DNA of 64,000 nucleotides from Bin87 sp965207585 (GTDB lineage: Bacteria > Chloroflexota > Dehalococcoidia > Lucifugimonadales > UBA3495). This document shows, piece after piece, positions 25,210 through 33,977 of the stretch (position 1 is the stretch's first letter; the number at the start of each line of letters is the position of its first letter). Below the pieces are notes generated by a model that saw only the letters and a program-made list of their open reading frames with translations, was not told where the DNA came from and made no database searches. The translations under genes were made by a program, and so were the position numbers. The stretch covers positions 1,798,001 through 1,862,000 of the forward strand of contig CBDBMT010000003.1 of the NCBI GenBank assembly GCA_965207585.1, written 5' to 3'.

Positions 25210-25905
25210 TCAGCCGCCGGCCGAGACCGCAATCTGCCGTTCGCCAATCGGCTGCGGCGGTCGGTTATTCGGCCCGTGGGTCAGCGATTGCAGGATGTCC
25301 ACCTGGTCCGGTGACACGGTTCCGATTGACTGCATGACCATCCACCGCACCCCTTCGGAGCACGGCGGCGTGGTCAGCGAGCCGCGGTATCCGTAATACC
25401 CGCTATCCGACGGTACATACTCAGCCGCATTCGGCCCGCCTCCCACATCAGCTTCCACCCCGGTCGCCGGAGCCAGGCCCAGCAGGTCCTCCACCAGGGG
25501 GCTGGGGTTGCCCAGCCGGAACAGCAGTCCCACCACGGCCAGGTTGCCGTCAGCGTCCTGGTGCACCAGGTGAAGTTCAGCCGCGAAGCTCTCGCCGTCC
25601 AGCAGGTGCTCTCCCGGCGAATGGTAATGAACTCCCAGCAGCTCGTAGCGGCGTCCTACCACCGACACCCCGCTGCCGGGGTCAAAGTCCAGGTACACCG
25701 TGTGGCCGTTGTTGCGGGCCTGCACGGCGACGGTGGTGTAGTCGAACGTCACCGGGTCAGTTCCGCCCGAGACGTATCCGGTCAAGTTCACCGGCGACTG
25801 TTCAACCCCTGCGGAGCACAGGCCGTAGTCGGAGGACAGGCAGCCCCAGTGTTCCGGGCCGGTGTCTCCGGTATATCCCCATTCGGGGTGGCTGACGGTG
25901 GACAT
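25210..25905 (-). CDS. Alpha-class carbonic anhydrase family protein
   Basis: A 231-residue enzyme for CO2/bicarbonate interconversion. It opens with HPEWGYTGDTGPEHWG and QSPVNL, zinc ligands VHYHSPGEH and AELHLVH (three His), and the substrate pocket SLTTPPCSEGVRW. Bacterial alpha-type enzymes normally carry a signal peptide and act in the periplasm; this one starts directly at the domain with no signal. Its ATG overlaps the stop of the upstream gene by one base (TGATG), so the two are translationally coupled. Confidence 0.9.
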   Translation of the reverse strand: MSTVSHPEWGYTGDTGPEHWGCLSSDYGLCSAGVEQSPVNLTGYVSGGTDPVTFDYTTVAVQARNNGHTVYLDFDPGSGVSVVGRRYELLGVHYHSPGEHLLDGESFAAELHLVHQDADGNLAVVGLLFRLGNPSPLVEDLLGLAPATGVEADVGGGPNAAEYVPSDSGYYGYRGSLTTPPCSEGVRWMVMQSIGTVSPDQVDILQSLTHGPNNRPPQPIGERQIAVSAGG

Positions 25906-26387
25906 CAGGCGGCCCGGGCGGTTTCGAGGGCTCGTGCGGCGGCCTGCTGCAGGGCCTCGGCGTCCAGGGTGGCCCGCAGCTCGCCGGCGTCGTCCTGGCC
26001 GAAACTCTCCTCAACGCGGAACTCGTCGATCACGGCCAAGATGGCATTCGCGCGTTCCGCTTCCGTAGCGGAGGCGAAAGCGGTCAGTCGGCCGTCGGCG
26101 ATGTGCCGGTCGATCTCGGCGGTGAGCAGCTCATCCTCCACCACCCGGCGCTGGATCTGTCCGATGTTCTGGAGGTTGCGGCCCAGGTAGCAGCCGCCGA
26201 ACTGCATGATCTCGCACTCTCGGCCTTCGAGACCGTCGATTTCAGCGAACCAGTGGTAGCGGGGCTCCAGCTCGTGATCACTGAGGTAGTCGCGCACCTG
26301 CTGGTCTTCGGGAGCCGGGTCGGAAGGATCGAACACCAGCTTGACCGTGTGCATCATCAGGCCGGCGGGTTCTACGGTGATGTACAT
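25905..26387 (-). CDS. Uncharacterised protein coupled to carbonic anhydrase
   Basis: A 160-residue soluble protein of unknown family. It has a mixed N-terminal part (MYITVEPAGLMMHTVKLVFDPSDPAPEDQQVR, EPRYHWFAEIDGLEGRECEIMQFGGCYLGRNLQNIGQIQRR is two conserved-looking segments) and an Ala/Glu-rich helical C-terminus from about residue 85. It ends on the carbonic anhydrase ATG. The tight coupling suggests a shared process, but nothing in the sequence reveals a function. Confidence 0.7.
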   Translation of the reverse strand: MYITVEPAGLMMHTVKLVFDPSDPAPEDQQVRDYLSDHELEPRYHWFAEIDGLEGRECEIMQFGGCYLGRNLQNIGQIQRRVVEDELLTAEIDRHIADGRLTAFASATEAERANAILAVIDEFRVEESFGQDDAGELRATLDAEALQQAAARALETARAA

Positions 26388-26425
26388 CTCATCCTCCAGT
26401 TAAGGACGTTCGGTCATTGTATTGC

Positions 26426-26523
26426 CGTCATTCCGGCGAAAGCCGGAATCCACAAGCTGCCGACAGCCAGCGACTCCGCCACTATCAAGCCGTTCTGGAT
26501 TCCGGATCAAGTCCGGAATGACG
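26426..26523. repeat. Family A repeat, facing pair
   Basis: CCGTCATTCCGGCGAAAGCC plus GGAATCC (26425-26451) and a facing diverged copy (CTGGATTCCGGATCAAGTCC plus GGAATGACG, about 26493-26521), in the gap between the PanE-like gene and the carbonic anhydrase operon. Confidence 0.82.
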
Positions 26524-26535
26524 TGTCGGGGTGAG

Positions 26536-27588
26536 TTAGCCCTCTACGGCCCGGATGATGCGGTCGACGTTTTCGGGGCCAGGGGCGACGGTCTTGTTAT
26601 CCACCAGCCGCATGGCCTCGACGATAGCGTCGTGGTAGGGGGTGGCAACCCCGGTCTCGCGGCCCTTTTCGCAGATGAGGCCGTTCATAAAGTCGATCTC
26701 GGACTTGCGGCCCTTGTGCACGTCCTGGGCCATGGAGGCGAGCCAGTTCACCCGGCCGCCGGCCTGGGACAGCTTGCCGTCCAGCTCCTCGAACACGTCG
26801 CCAGTGTCGGCGTCCGCCCAGAATTCGGCTGGGGTGCCGTTGATCTCCACCACCTTGAGCCCCTGGGCCAGGCCGACCTGCGCGCCCTCCTTGGCCAGGT
26901 TGATGCGGATGCGGCGGATCCTGGCGTCGCCGGCCATCTCCTGGCTGCCCAGCTGGCTCATGGCGGAGATGGCGTTGCCCATGCCGTTCTGGCACAGCTT
27001 GGCCCAGCGTTCGCCGGGGAGGTTGTCGGTGGCGTAGGCCGCGTCGATATGGTCCAGCTTGGCGGCCAGGGCCTCCGAGCGGGGAGTGACGGCGCCGGTG
27101 AACTCGCCGATGCGGAACACGGTGTGGCCGTGGTCGCGTCCGGGCGCGCCGCCCCGGTTGACGTGGGCCGGCTCCCAGAGGGCCACCTCGATATGCGACG
27201 CAATGCAGCCCAGTTGCCGGTCCTCGCCCACGATGTTGGCGATGGTGGGGTCGTTCCAGCAGTTCTGGATGGACACGAAGGCGCCGTCATCCTTGACGTA
27301 CCGCTTGATGAAATGGGTGGCCCACTCGGTGTCGTAGGACTTGACGGTGATGAAGGCGTAGTCGAAGGGCTCGGTGATGTTCTGGGCGTCGGTGAGGTGC
27401 ATGGCGTTGACCGGCACCGTGAAGTCGCCCTGGCTGCCACTGGCGCGGAGGCCCTCGGCGCGCATCTTCTCCACGTGATCGGGCCACATGTCGATGAAGG
27501 TGACGTCGTCTTCGCCGGCCTGAACGAGAAACGCGCCGACGTAGCTGCCCACGGCGCCGGGACCCATAATTACGATGCGGTCTGCCAT
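26536..27588 (-). CDS. ApbA/PanE-family reductase (2-dehydropantoate 2-reductase-like)
   Basis: A 350-residue NAD(P)-dependent reductase. The Rossmann motif is GPGAVGSYVGAFL (8-20). The C-domain carries NLPGERWAKLCQNGMGNAISAM, where the Lys in WAKL is the family catalytic lysine, and DFMNGLICEKGRETGVATPYHDAIVEAM near the end. Ketopantoate reductase (coenzyme A route) is the name-giving activity, but many paralogues act on other 2-oxo acids; no pan gene is adjacent. Confidence 0.85.
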   Translation of the reverse strand: MADRIVIMGPGAVGSYVGAFLVQAGEDDVTFIDMWPDHVEKMRAEGLRASGSQGDFTVPVNAMHLTDAQNITEPFDYAFITVKSYDTEWATHFIKRYVKDDGAFVSIQNCWNDPTIANIVGEDRQLGCIASHIEVALWEPAHVNRGGAPGRDHGHTVFRIGEFTGAVTPRSEALAAKLDHIDAAYATDNLPGERWAKLCQNGMGNAISAMSQLGSQEMAGDARIRRIRINLAKEGAQVGLAQGLKVVEINGTPAEFWADADTGDVFEELDGKLSQAGGRVNWLASMAQDVHKGRKSEIDFMNGLICEKGRETGVATPYHDAIVEAMRLVDNKTVAPGPENVDRIIRAVEG

Positions 27589-27634
27589 TGTGTCATCTCC
27601 GGGAAAGAGTTTGAGGTTAGTGAAAAACCGTGGG

Positions 27635-28126
27635 TTAGGGTTCGGTCAGGGGCGGGAAATACTCTTGCAGCAGGTCGATGCCGTCGCTGACCGTGCCTGC
27701 CGATTGGATGACCATTGCATCGGTCAGATTGCCTTCATAGAAATGAGTATGAAGGCCGCTGACCAGCGTGGCCGTATCATTCAGCATATTTTCCGCATCC
27801 GGGTTCAATTGTCCGACCAGGGACGCCAACTCGCCGGCTACGCGGTAGATCCCAACGTGACTGGACAGTTTTATCTGGTGGTCGGCGCCGATGGCCTTGA
27901 TGATTTGCGTAAAAGCGCCCCAGGATTTTTCGGCGGCTTGCAGATAATCGCTTTCGCCCAGACTGCGCTGGACGTGTTGCCGGTAATGGGCCAAATTCGC
28001 GCGGTAGGTTTCCGCGCTGGCCGCCGCTTCTTCCGGGGACAGCGACGTGTCCCAGCGAGGGGAAAAGGCGGTGCGAATGGCAGCAACAACCTGCTCATCG
28101 GTGAAGGTTGGCTGTGGCGTGTTCAC
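27635..28126 (-). CDS. PaREP1/HEPN-like protein (paralogue 2 of 3)
   Basis: A 163-residue helical protein from a GTG at 28126 (GGAG eight bases upstream); its first residues then align with paralogue 3: NTPQPTFTDEQVVAAIRTAFSPRWDTSL against TNRAASFTDEQVTAAIRAAYSPRWDTSL. The shared core is VQRSLGESDYLQAAEKSWGAFTQIIKAI and the tail HTHFYEGNL, also seen in the gene at 8738-9106. Function unknown. Paralogues 2 and 3 look like a local duplication with the same direction and a 190 base gap. Confidence 0.6.
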   Translation of the reverse strand: MNTPQPTFTDEQVVAAIRTAFSPRWDTSLSPEEAAASAETYRANLAHYRQHVQRSLGESDYLQAAEKSWGAFTQIIKAIGADHQIKLSSHVGIYRVAGELASLVGQLNPDAENMLNDTATLVSGLHTHFYEGNLTDAMVIQSAGTVSDGIDLLQEYFPPLTEP

Positions 28127-28158
28127 GGCATGATCTCCGGGAGATGACGGCAAGGCAA

Positions 28159-28182
28159 CGCCCCTGCATTTTTACAGGGGCG
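28159..28182. repeat. GC-rich palindrome between the two PaREP1-like genes
   Basis: CGCCCCTG-CATTTTTA-CAGGGGCG, an 8 bp perfect stem in a 189 base spacer, 33 bases before the GTG of paralogue 2. Its arms resemble those of the palindrome at 36728-36755. The rest of the spacer shows nothing recognisable. Confidence 0.6.
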
Positions 28183-28315
28183 GAGAGGATTTGTCCATTG
28201 CAGAGTTTGTTTCACGATGCGCGGTCGGGACGCATTGTGTCTACCTCACCGTCCCGTCCGATGCCTCGAAAGGGCGCGGGCTTCATCGACCGCCTTCTCC
28301 CGCATGGCAGTCGGC

Positions 28316-28816
28316 CTACATAGCGCCGGCGTCCTGCTCGGGTGGGAACCACTGCCGGAGGAGATCGATGGCCTCGCTTACCGCGTCGGCAGATTGGATG
28401 ACTCGATCATCCGGCAGTTCGTCTTCGTAGAAGTGCAAATGCAGGCTGTGGGCCATAACCGACGCATCGCTCACTCTGGCGCCGTCTTCCGGAGCGGTAT
28501 GGGCGATCAACTTTGACAGTTCGTCGGCCACGCGCATGATCCCGACATGGCTGGAGAGCAGTATCTGATGGTCTGCGCAAATGGCTTTGATGGCCTGGGT
28601 GAAGGCACCCCAGGACTTTTCCGCCACTTGCAGGTAGTCGTTGTCCACCAGACTACGCTGGACGTACCCTCGGTAGTGGGCCTCGCTGGAACGGTAGGTT
28701 GCAGCCTTATTTGCTGCGTCCTCCCGCGTCAGAGAAGTATCCCAACGTGGGGAATAGGCAGCCCGGATTGCGGCTGTGACTTGTTCGTCGGTGAATGAAG
28801 CCGCGCGGTTGGTCAT
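28316..28816 (-). CDS. PaREP1/HEPN-like protein (paralogue 3 of 3)
   Basis: A 166-residue helical protein, roughly 60 percent identical by eye to paralogue 2 along its length: VQRSLVDNDYLQVAEKSWGAFTQAIKAICADHQILLSSHVGIMRVADELSKLI, then HLHFYEDELPDDRVIQSADAVSEAIDLLRQWFPP. An ATG start. It lies between serA and paralogue 2, all on the minus strand. The conserved HFYE near the C-terminus is the same as in the other two. Confidence 0.6.
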   Translation of the reverse strand: MTNRAASFTDEQVTAAIRAAYSPRWDTSLTREDAANKAATYRSSEAHYRGYVQRSLVDNDYLQVAEKSWGAFTQAIKAICADHQILLSSHVGIMRVADELSKLIAHTAPEDGARVSDASVMAHSLHLHFYEDELPDDRVIQSADAVSEAIDLLRQWFPPEQDAGAM

Positions 28817-28874
28817 GACATCAATCTATATGTACATGGTGCTCGCCGCCATGGTACGCCACTTCAAGCGCCGG

Positions 28875-30452
28875 CTACATCGCCACCACCCGCGCGTCGT
28901 CCACCTGCGGCAGGGCTCGGATTTCGGCCAGCACGTCCTCGCCAATGGGGTCGTCGAGACCCACGACCATCATGGCCTGGCCCCGGGGGGCGATGCGGCC
29001 CACTTCCATGAAGCTGATGTTGATGTTATGCCGACCGGCCGTGGTGCCCACCGCCCCGATGATGCCCGGCTGGTCCTGGTTGTCCACGAACAGCATGTAG
29101 GGGGCTGACGGCGCAACGTCCATCCAGTACTCGTTGACGCGCACCAGGTGTGGCTCGTCGCGCAGGGAAGTCCCGGCGATGGTGATGTCGTCGCCGGTGG
29201 TGTGCAGCGTCGCCGTGATCAGGCTGGCGTACTCGCGGCTGTCGCCGGAGGTCTGCTCGGTGACCTGGAGGCCACGCTGCTGGGCGAGCACGGGAGCGTT
29301 GATCATGTTGACCGCCTCGCCGCTGACCTGTCCCAGCAGGCCGACCAATGCCGCCGCCTTGAGGATGGCGGTGTTGTGCTCGGCGATCTCGCCCTGGTAC
29401 CGGATGGTGATCCCGACGAACTGCCCCCGGGCCATGCTGGTCAGCAGGCGGCCCACCATGGACGCCACCGGCACGTAGGGGGCCAGGATGGCGTGGACCT
29501 CGGGCGGCACGAATGGCGCATTGACGGTGTTGCGGGCCGGCTTGCCTTCCAGGACGGCCAATACCTGCTCGGCGGCTTCAATGGCGACCTCGCGCTGGGC
29601 TTCCTGGGTGGACGCGCCCAGGTGCGGCGTGGCGACGAGGCGGGGGTGTTTCAGCAGGGGCAGGTCGCCCGGAGGCTCGTTGGTGAACACGTCCAGGGCG
29701 GCGCCGGCCAGGTGCTCGTTCTCCAGCGCCTCCAGCAGGGCGTCGTCATCCACCAGTTCGCCGCGGGCAACGTTGATCAGGCGTGCGCCGGGCTTCATCT
29801 TCGCCAGCTGTGGCGCGGAAATCAGCTTCGTCGTGCCGGCGGTGAGAGGGGTGTGCAGGGTGATGAAGTCGGCCTGCGCGAGCACCTCGTCCAGCGACAT
29901 CACGGTCACGCCCATGCGGGCCGCGAAATCGGGAGCGACGAAGGGATCATAGGCGATCAGGTTCATGCCAAAACTGGCGGCGCGCCGCGCGACCTCGGAG
30001 CCCACCCGGCCCAGTCCAATTATGCCCAGGGTCTTGTTGCGGACCTCGATACCCATGAAGGCCGACCGCTGCCACTGTCCTTCCTTCATGGAGGCGTAGG
30101 CCTGCGGCACGTTGCGCGCCAGGGCGAGCATCAGGGCGACGGTGTGCTCGGCGGCGGCGACGGTGTTGCCAATGGGCGCGTTGACCACGGCGACGCCGGC
30201 GCGGGTCGCCGCGTCAAGGTCGATGTTGTCCACACCGATGCCCGCTCGGGCAACGACCTTGAGGTCGCAGCCGGCGGAGATCACCGGCTCGGTGACCTTG
30301 GTCTCACTGCGCACCACCAAGGCGTCGTAGCCGGGGATGGCGGCGATGAGTTCATCGGGAGAGAGGCCGCGCTTGACGTCCACCGGGACGCTCTTTTTCA
30401 GCAGGTCGATGCCTTCGGCGGCGACGTTGTCGGTTATTAATACTTTGGGCAT
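28875..30452 (-). CDS. serA: D-3-phosphoglycerate dehydrogenase
   Basis: A 525-residue long-form PGDH, first enzyme of serine synthesis (3-phosphoglycerate to phosphohydroxypyruvate, NAD). The start MPKVLITDNVAAEGIDLL has a GGAGG upstream; the 36-residue extension to 30560 is rejected. NAD motif GLGRVGSEVA, catalytic Arg/Glu/His region (NVARGELVDDDALL, ATPHLGAST), an allosteric ASB domain (about 315-450) and a C-terminal ACT domain (about 455-525, PGIIGAVGTTAGRHNINISFMEVGR) for serine feedback. Confidence 0.96.
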   Translation of the reverse strand: MPKVLITDNVAAEGIDLLKKSVPVDVKRGLSPDELIAAIPGYDALVVRSETKVTEPVISAGCDLKVVARAGIGVDNIDLDAATRAGVAVVNAPIGNTVAAAEHTVALMLALARNVPQAYASMKEGQWQRSAFMGIEVRNKTLGIIGLGRVGSEVARRAASFGMNLIAYDPFVAPDFAARMGVTVMSLDEVLAQADFITLHTPLTAGTTKLISAPQLAKMKPGARLINVARGELVDDDALLEALENEHLAGAALDVFTNEPPGDLPLLKHPRLVATPHLGASTQEAQREVAIEAAEQVLAVLEGKPARNTVNAPFVPPEVHAILAPYVPVASMVGRLLTSMARGQFVGITIRYQGEIAEHNTAILKAAALVGLLGQVSGEAVNMINAPVLAQQRGLQVTEQTSGDSREYASLITATLHTTGDDITIAGTSLRDEPHLVRVNEYWMDVAPSAPYMLFVDNQDQPGIIGAVGTTAGRHNINISFMEVGRIAPRGQAMMVVGLDDPIGEDVLAEIRALPQVDDARVVAM

Positions 30453-30655
30453 AAGAACAAGAAGCCTCCCCACCGCGTCTGCGCTGAAAGGCGCGAAATT
30501 TATGCTCGGAGGGCTGCCTGCATATGGCGCAATGACACCCGCCGGCGGCGGTGGTAGCATATCGATGGTAGCACAAAGGCTCTTTAACTGTCAGCCGCGG
30601 CCACTCAAACGACCCACCGGTCACGCGTGGCAGTCGCGCTAACGGAGGCAATCCT

Positions 30656-31834
30656 ATGATCAAAGACTTTTCGGTGCTTTACGCCGGCCACGTGCTGGAA
30701 GGCGACGGCATCGGCTTCGACGGCATCCCCGCCAACGACCGCTGGTACGACAACGACCGGCTTTCGATGGCCATGGACATCGCCCGGCAGGCGGCGGTGT
30801 TCCTGGACGACCTGGGGTTCGACATCCTGTGGATGGCGGAGCATCACTTCCAGCGGGAGGGCTACGAGTGCATCCCCAACCTGCTCATCATGAGCCAGTA
30901 CCTGGCGCAGCACACCCAGCGCATCAAGTTCGGCTGCGGGTTCAACATCCTGCCCATGTGGCATCCCATCCGGCTGGCCGAGGACTTCGCCATGGTGGAC
31001 ATCCTGACCGGCGGCCGCGTGGTCTTCGGGATCGGCCGGGGCTACCACACGCGGGAGGTGGAGTCCTTCGGCGCGCCGATGATCGACGGCGACGCCAACC
31101 GCGAATTGTTCGAAGAACAGTTCGAGATCATGATGAAGGCGTTCAACGAAGAGTCCTTCTCCCACCAGGGCAAGCACTACACCATCCCGCCGGACATCCC
31201 CTACCGCGGCTACGACCTGAAAGAGGTGACGCTGGTGCCCCGGCCCAGGACCCGGCCGGTGGACGTGTGGCAGCCCATCGTCAGCGCGTCGGACCGCGCG
31301 CTGGACTTCATGGCCAAGTGGGGCATCAAGGGTGTCATCCTGGGCACGGGCGAGCAGTACGTGCAGGAGTGGGTGCAGCGCTACCAGGCCGCCAACCAGC
31401 GAGCCGGCCGGGACCTGGCGCTGGGCGAGGGCCTGTGCATCGGCCTGTGGGCCATGGTGGACGACACCACCGTCGGAGCGCGCCGGCAGCTGCAACCGCT
31501 CTTCGAGGAGCACGTGAAGTTCGCCGCGCCGCTGGGGATGCTGCGCTACAGCGACCAGCAGATCGCGGCCACCGGCCCCGGCGGGGTAGCCCGCCACATC
31601 GCCGCCGGCACCGACTTCCAGGACGTCATCGACAACCGCGCCTGGTTCGCCGGCAGCCCGGAGGACACCATCGCCTACTTGGAGGAGCTCCAGGACAAGT
31701 ACCCCGGCCTCGAGCAGATCATGATCGCCTTCCCCATGGGCGCGACCACGGAGCAGTTCAAGGAGCAGATGGGCAGGTTTGCGGCGGAGGTGATCCCGCA
31801 CTTCAAGAAGGAAACCGCCGGCGCGGAGGCGTGA
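30656..31834 (+). CDS. LLM-class flavin-dependent oxidoreductase (1 of 4)
   Basis: A 392-residue bacterial-luciferase-like TIM barrel monooxygenase using FMNH2 or F420H2. FLDDLGFDILWMAEHHFQ carries the active-site His, followed by FGCGFNILPMWHPIRLAEDFAMVDILTGGRVVFGIGRGYHTREVESFG. The C-terminal part has AGSPEDTIAYLEEL. Substrate unknown; close types act on small organic acids, sulfonates or alkanes. It is divergent from serA; the next gene begins one base after its stop. Confidence 0.9.
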   Translation: MIKDFSVLYAGHVLEGDGIGFDGIPANDRWYDNDRLSMAMDIARQAAVFLDDLGFDILWMAEHHFQREGYECIPNLLIMSQYLAQHTQRIKFGCGFNILPMWHPIRLAEDFAMVDILTGGRVVFGIGRGYHTREVESFGAPMIDGDANRELFEEQFEIMMKAFNEESFSHQGKHYTIPPDIPYRGYDLKEVTLVPRPRTRPVDVWQPIVSASDRALDFMAKWGIKGVILGTGEQYVQEWVQRYQAANQRAGRDLALGEGLCIGLWAMVDDTTVGARRQLQPLFEEHVKFAAPLGMLRYSDQQIAATGPGGVARHIAAGTDFQDVIDNRAWFAGSPEDTIAYLEELQDKYPGLEQIMIAFPMGATTEQFKEQMGRFAAEVIPHFKKETAGAEA

Positions 31835-31835
31835 A

Positions 31836-32609
31836 ATGACCACCAAATTGCCATACGCGCCGCCCGGCGAAGTGGGTATTCCCAACCTGGACCCGTTTTT
31901 CGCCCCCGGCGCGCCGGCGTTGCCGGACGCGGTTCCACCTGACGATCTGATGCAGCAAAACCCCGATATCCATTACGTCCTGCAAATCCTGGATGACGTC
32001 GCGGTCGGTGACCGGCCCGACGTGTTCATGGATACCAACAGCATCATCTACTATGACCCAACCAACCATAACCGCCGGGTTCAACCCGACGTGTATATCG
32101 CTTTCGGCGTTGATGCCGAAGCCATCCGCCAGCGCAACGGTTACGTGCCTTGGGAAGTGGGCAAGCCGCCCGATTTTGTGCTGGAAGTAGCGTCGGAAAC
32201 CACCGCCGGCAACGATACGGGTTTCAAGCGCGAACTGTACGCCCGCATCGGAGTGCTGGAATACTGGCGGTTCGACCGCACCGGTGGCGCGCTGTACGGG
32301 GCCGGATTGGCCGGAGACTACCTTGAGAATGGAGTCTTTCGGCCGGCCACCATCAATACTGATGCTGACGGCGTGGAATGGGGATACAGCCGGCTGTTGC
32401 ATCTCAACCTGCGCTGGCGCGCCGGTTCGCTGGAACTGCAAGACCCAGATACCGGGGAAGTGCTCACCGACCGTCGGGGACAACGCCTGGCCAGGGTAGC
32501 GGCAGAAGACGAGCGGGACGCTGCCCTCGCCGCCGCGGAGGACTACCGGGAACAGGTACGCCGACTACAGGAGCAGTTGCGGGAGTTGGGGCAACCGCCG
32601 GAAGCGTAA
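31836..32609 (+). CDS. Uma2 family (DUF820) nuclease-fold protein with coiled-coil tail (1 of 2)
   Basis: A 257-residue protein. The Uma2 core has QPDVYIAFGV (Asp), DFVLEVASETT (Glu) and FKRELYARIGVLEYWRFD, the PD-(D/E)XK-like pattern with the Lys in FKREL. The C-terminal 50 residues (AAEDERDAALAAAEDYREQVRRLQEQLRELG) form a coiled coil. Uma2 genes multiply in cyanobacteria and Chloroflexota; function unproven. It starts one base after the LLM stop, so it is translationally coupled to an unrelated oxidoreductase. Confidence 0.85.
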   Translation: MTTKLPYAPPGEVGIPNLDPFFAPGAPALPDAVPPDDLMQQNPDIHYVLQILDDVAVGDRPDVFMDTNSIIYYDPTNHNRRVQPDVYIAFGVDAEAIRQRNGYVPWEVGKPPDFVLEVASETTAGNDTGFKRELYARIGVLEYWRFDRTGGALYGAGLAGDYLENGVFRPATINTDADGVEWGYSRLLHLNLRWRAGSLELQDPDTGEVLTDRRGQRLARVAAEDERDAALAAAEDYREQVRRLQEQLRELGQPPEA

Positions 32610-32697
32610 TAGGCGGGCAAACCGCCCCGTCGCGGTGTATCATGGCCCCCACCAAACCGACCCCCGCCCAGGCTGACCCACCGCAGGAGGCCATTCC

Positions 32698-33933
32698 ATG
32701 TTCCTGATGCGCTTTACCGAACGGGCTTACGTGAACTACACCGAGGAGGACGTGCGCAACTCGCCCAACGAGGCGGTGCGGCTGACGTTCTCGAACTCCA
32801 ACTTCAACCCGCAGGAAGGCCACTACCTCTACAACATGTACCTCGACGAGTACGAGTACTCCGAAGAGGTCGGCTTTGACGGGCTGATGCTCAACGAGCA
32901 CCACAACACGCCCACCTGCCTGGGCGCGACGATGAACCTCGAGGCGGCAATCCTCGCCCGCAACACCAAGAACACCAAGATCGTGCTGCTGGGCAACCCC
33001 CTGCCCATCTTCGACAACCCCATCCGCCTGGCCGAGGAGCTGGCCGAGATCGACATGATCTCCGGCGGCCGCCTGGTATCCGGCTTCGTGCGGGGCACCG
33101 GCGTGGAAAGCCTGGCTACCAACACCAACCCGCTGCACAACCGGGAGCGGTTCGAGGAGGCCCACGACCTGGTGGTCAAGACCTGGACCACGCCGGGCCC
33201 CTTCCGCTGGGAGGGCAACCACTACCACTTCCGCGTGGTCAACCCCTTCCAGGTGCCCATGCAGAAGCCGCACCCGCCCATCTGGATCCCCGGCACCGGG
33301 AGCCCCGAGACCCTGGTGTGGTGCGCCGAGCGCAACTACCCGTACATCTTCCTGGAAACCGACCCGCAGGGCACCCAGGACATGAAGTCCATCTACGCCG
33401 AGACCGCCCGCGAGCACGGCTATGAGCCCGGCCCGGAGAACTTCGGCTACCTGGTCCGCATCCACGTGCAGGACACCGACGAGAAAGCCTACGACGTGGG
33501 CAAGGGCTACATGGTGGGCAACATCGGCGTCGGCCGCATCCCGCTGCCCCGCGACTATGCCTCGCCGGTGGGCTACGGCAGCCGCAGCAACGATCCGCGG
33601 TTCCTGCGCCTGCGCGAGCAGATCCGCAGCGACCCGTTCCGCGTGGGTGGTCTGGACGGCGCGCAGTATGACTCTATCCTCGACTCCAAGCGCTGGATCA
33701 TCGGCAGCCCCGATACCGTAATCAGTCAACTGCGCGAGGTCCTGAGCTTCATGCGCCCCGGCATCCTGGCCGTGTGGACCAACGACGGCTCCATCAGCCA
33801 CGAGGACACCATGCGCTGCCTGGAGCTGATGGGACAGGAGGTCCTGCCGGCCCTGCGCGAAATCGGCGAGGAACTGGAACTGACCGACCCCTTCCAGAAA
33901 GAGGGCGTGATGCCCGGGCTGACCTCCGTGTAA
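32698..33933 (+). CDS. LLM-class flavin-dependent oxidoreductase (2 of 4)
   Basis: A 411-residue luciferase-like TIM barrel. DGLMLNEHHNTPTCLGATMNLEAAILARNTKNTKIVLLGNPLPIFDNPIRLAEELAEIDMISGGRLVSGFVRGTGVE shows the catalytic His-His and the flavin-phosphate region. The LLM fold ends with IIGSPDTVISQLREVL. The pattern is of the group related to long-chain alkane or limonene-type monooxygenases; substrate unknown. CAGGAGG lies upstream. Followed by an alpha/beta hydrolase. Confidence 0.9.
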   Translation: MFLMRFTERAYVNYTEEDVRNSPNEAVRLTFSNSNFNPQEGHYLYNMYLDEYEYSEEVGFDGLMLNEHHNTPTCLGATMNLEAAILARNTKNTKIVLLGNPLPIFDNPIRLAEELAEIDMISGGRLVSGFVRGTGVESLATNTNPLHNRERFEEAHDLVVKTWTTPGPFRWEGNHYHFRVVNPFQVPMQKPHPPIWIPGTGSPETLVWCAERNYPYIFLETDPQGTQDMKSIYAETAREHGYEPGPENFGYLVRIHVQDTDEKAYDVGKGYMVGNIGVGRIPLPRDYASPVGYGSRSNDPRFLRLREQIRSDPFRVGGLDGAQYDSILDSKRWIIGSPDTVISQLREVLSFMRPGILAVWTNDGSISHEDTMRCLELMGQEVLPALREIGEELELTDPFQKEGVMPGLTSV

Positions 33934-33977
33934 TTGCGCGCCATTCGACCGTTCGTAAAGCAAGGAGCATAACCCCA

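Noticed and set aside
29148..30440. A 430-codon plus-strand frame opposite serA
   Set aside because: Shadow with low-complexity composition; serA is unambiguous.
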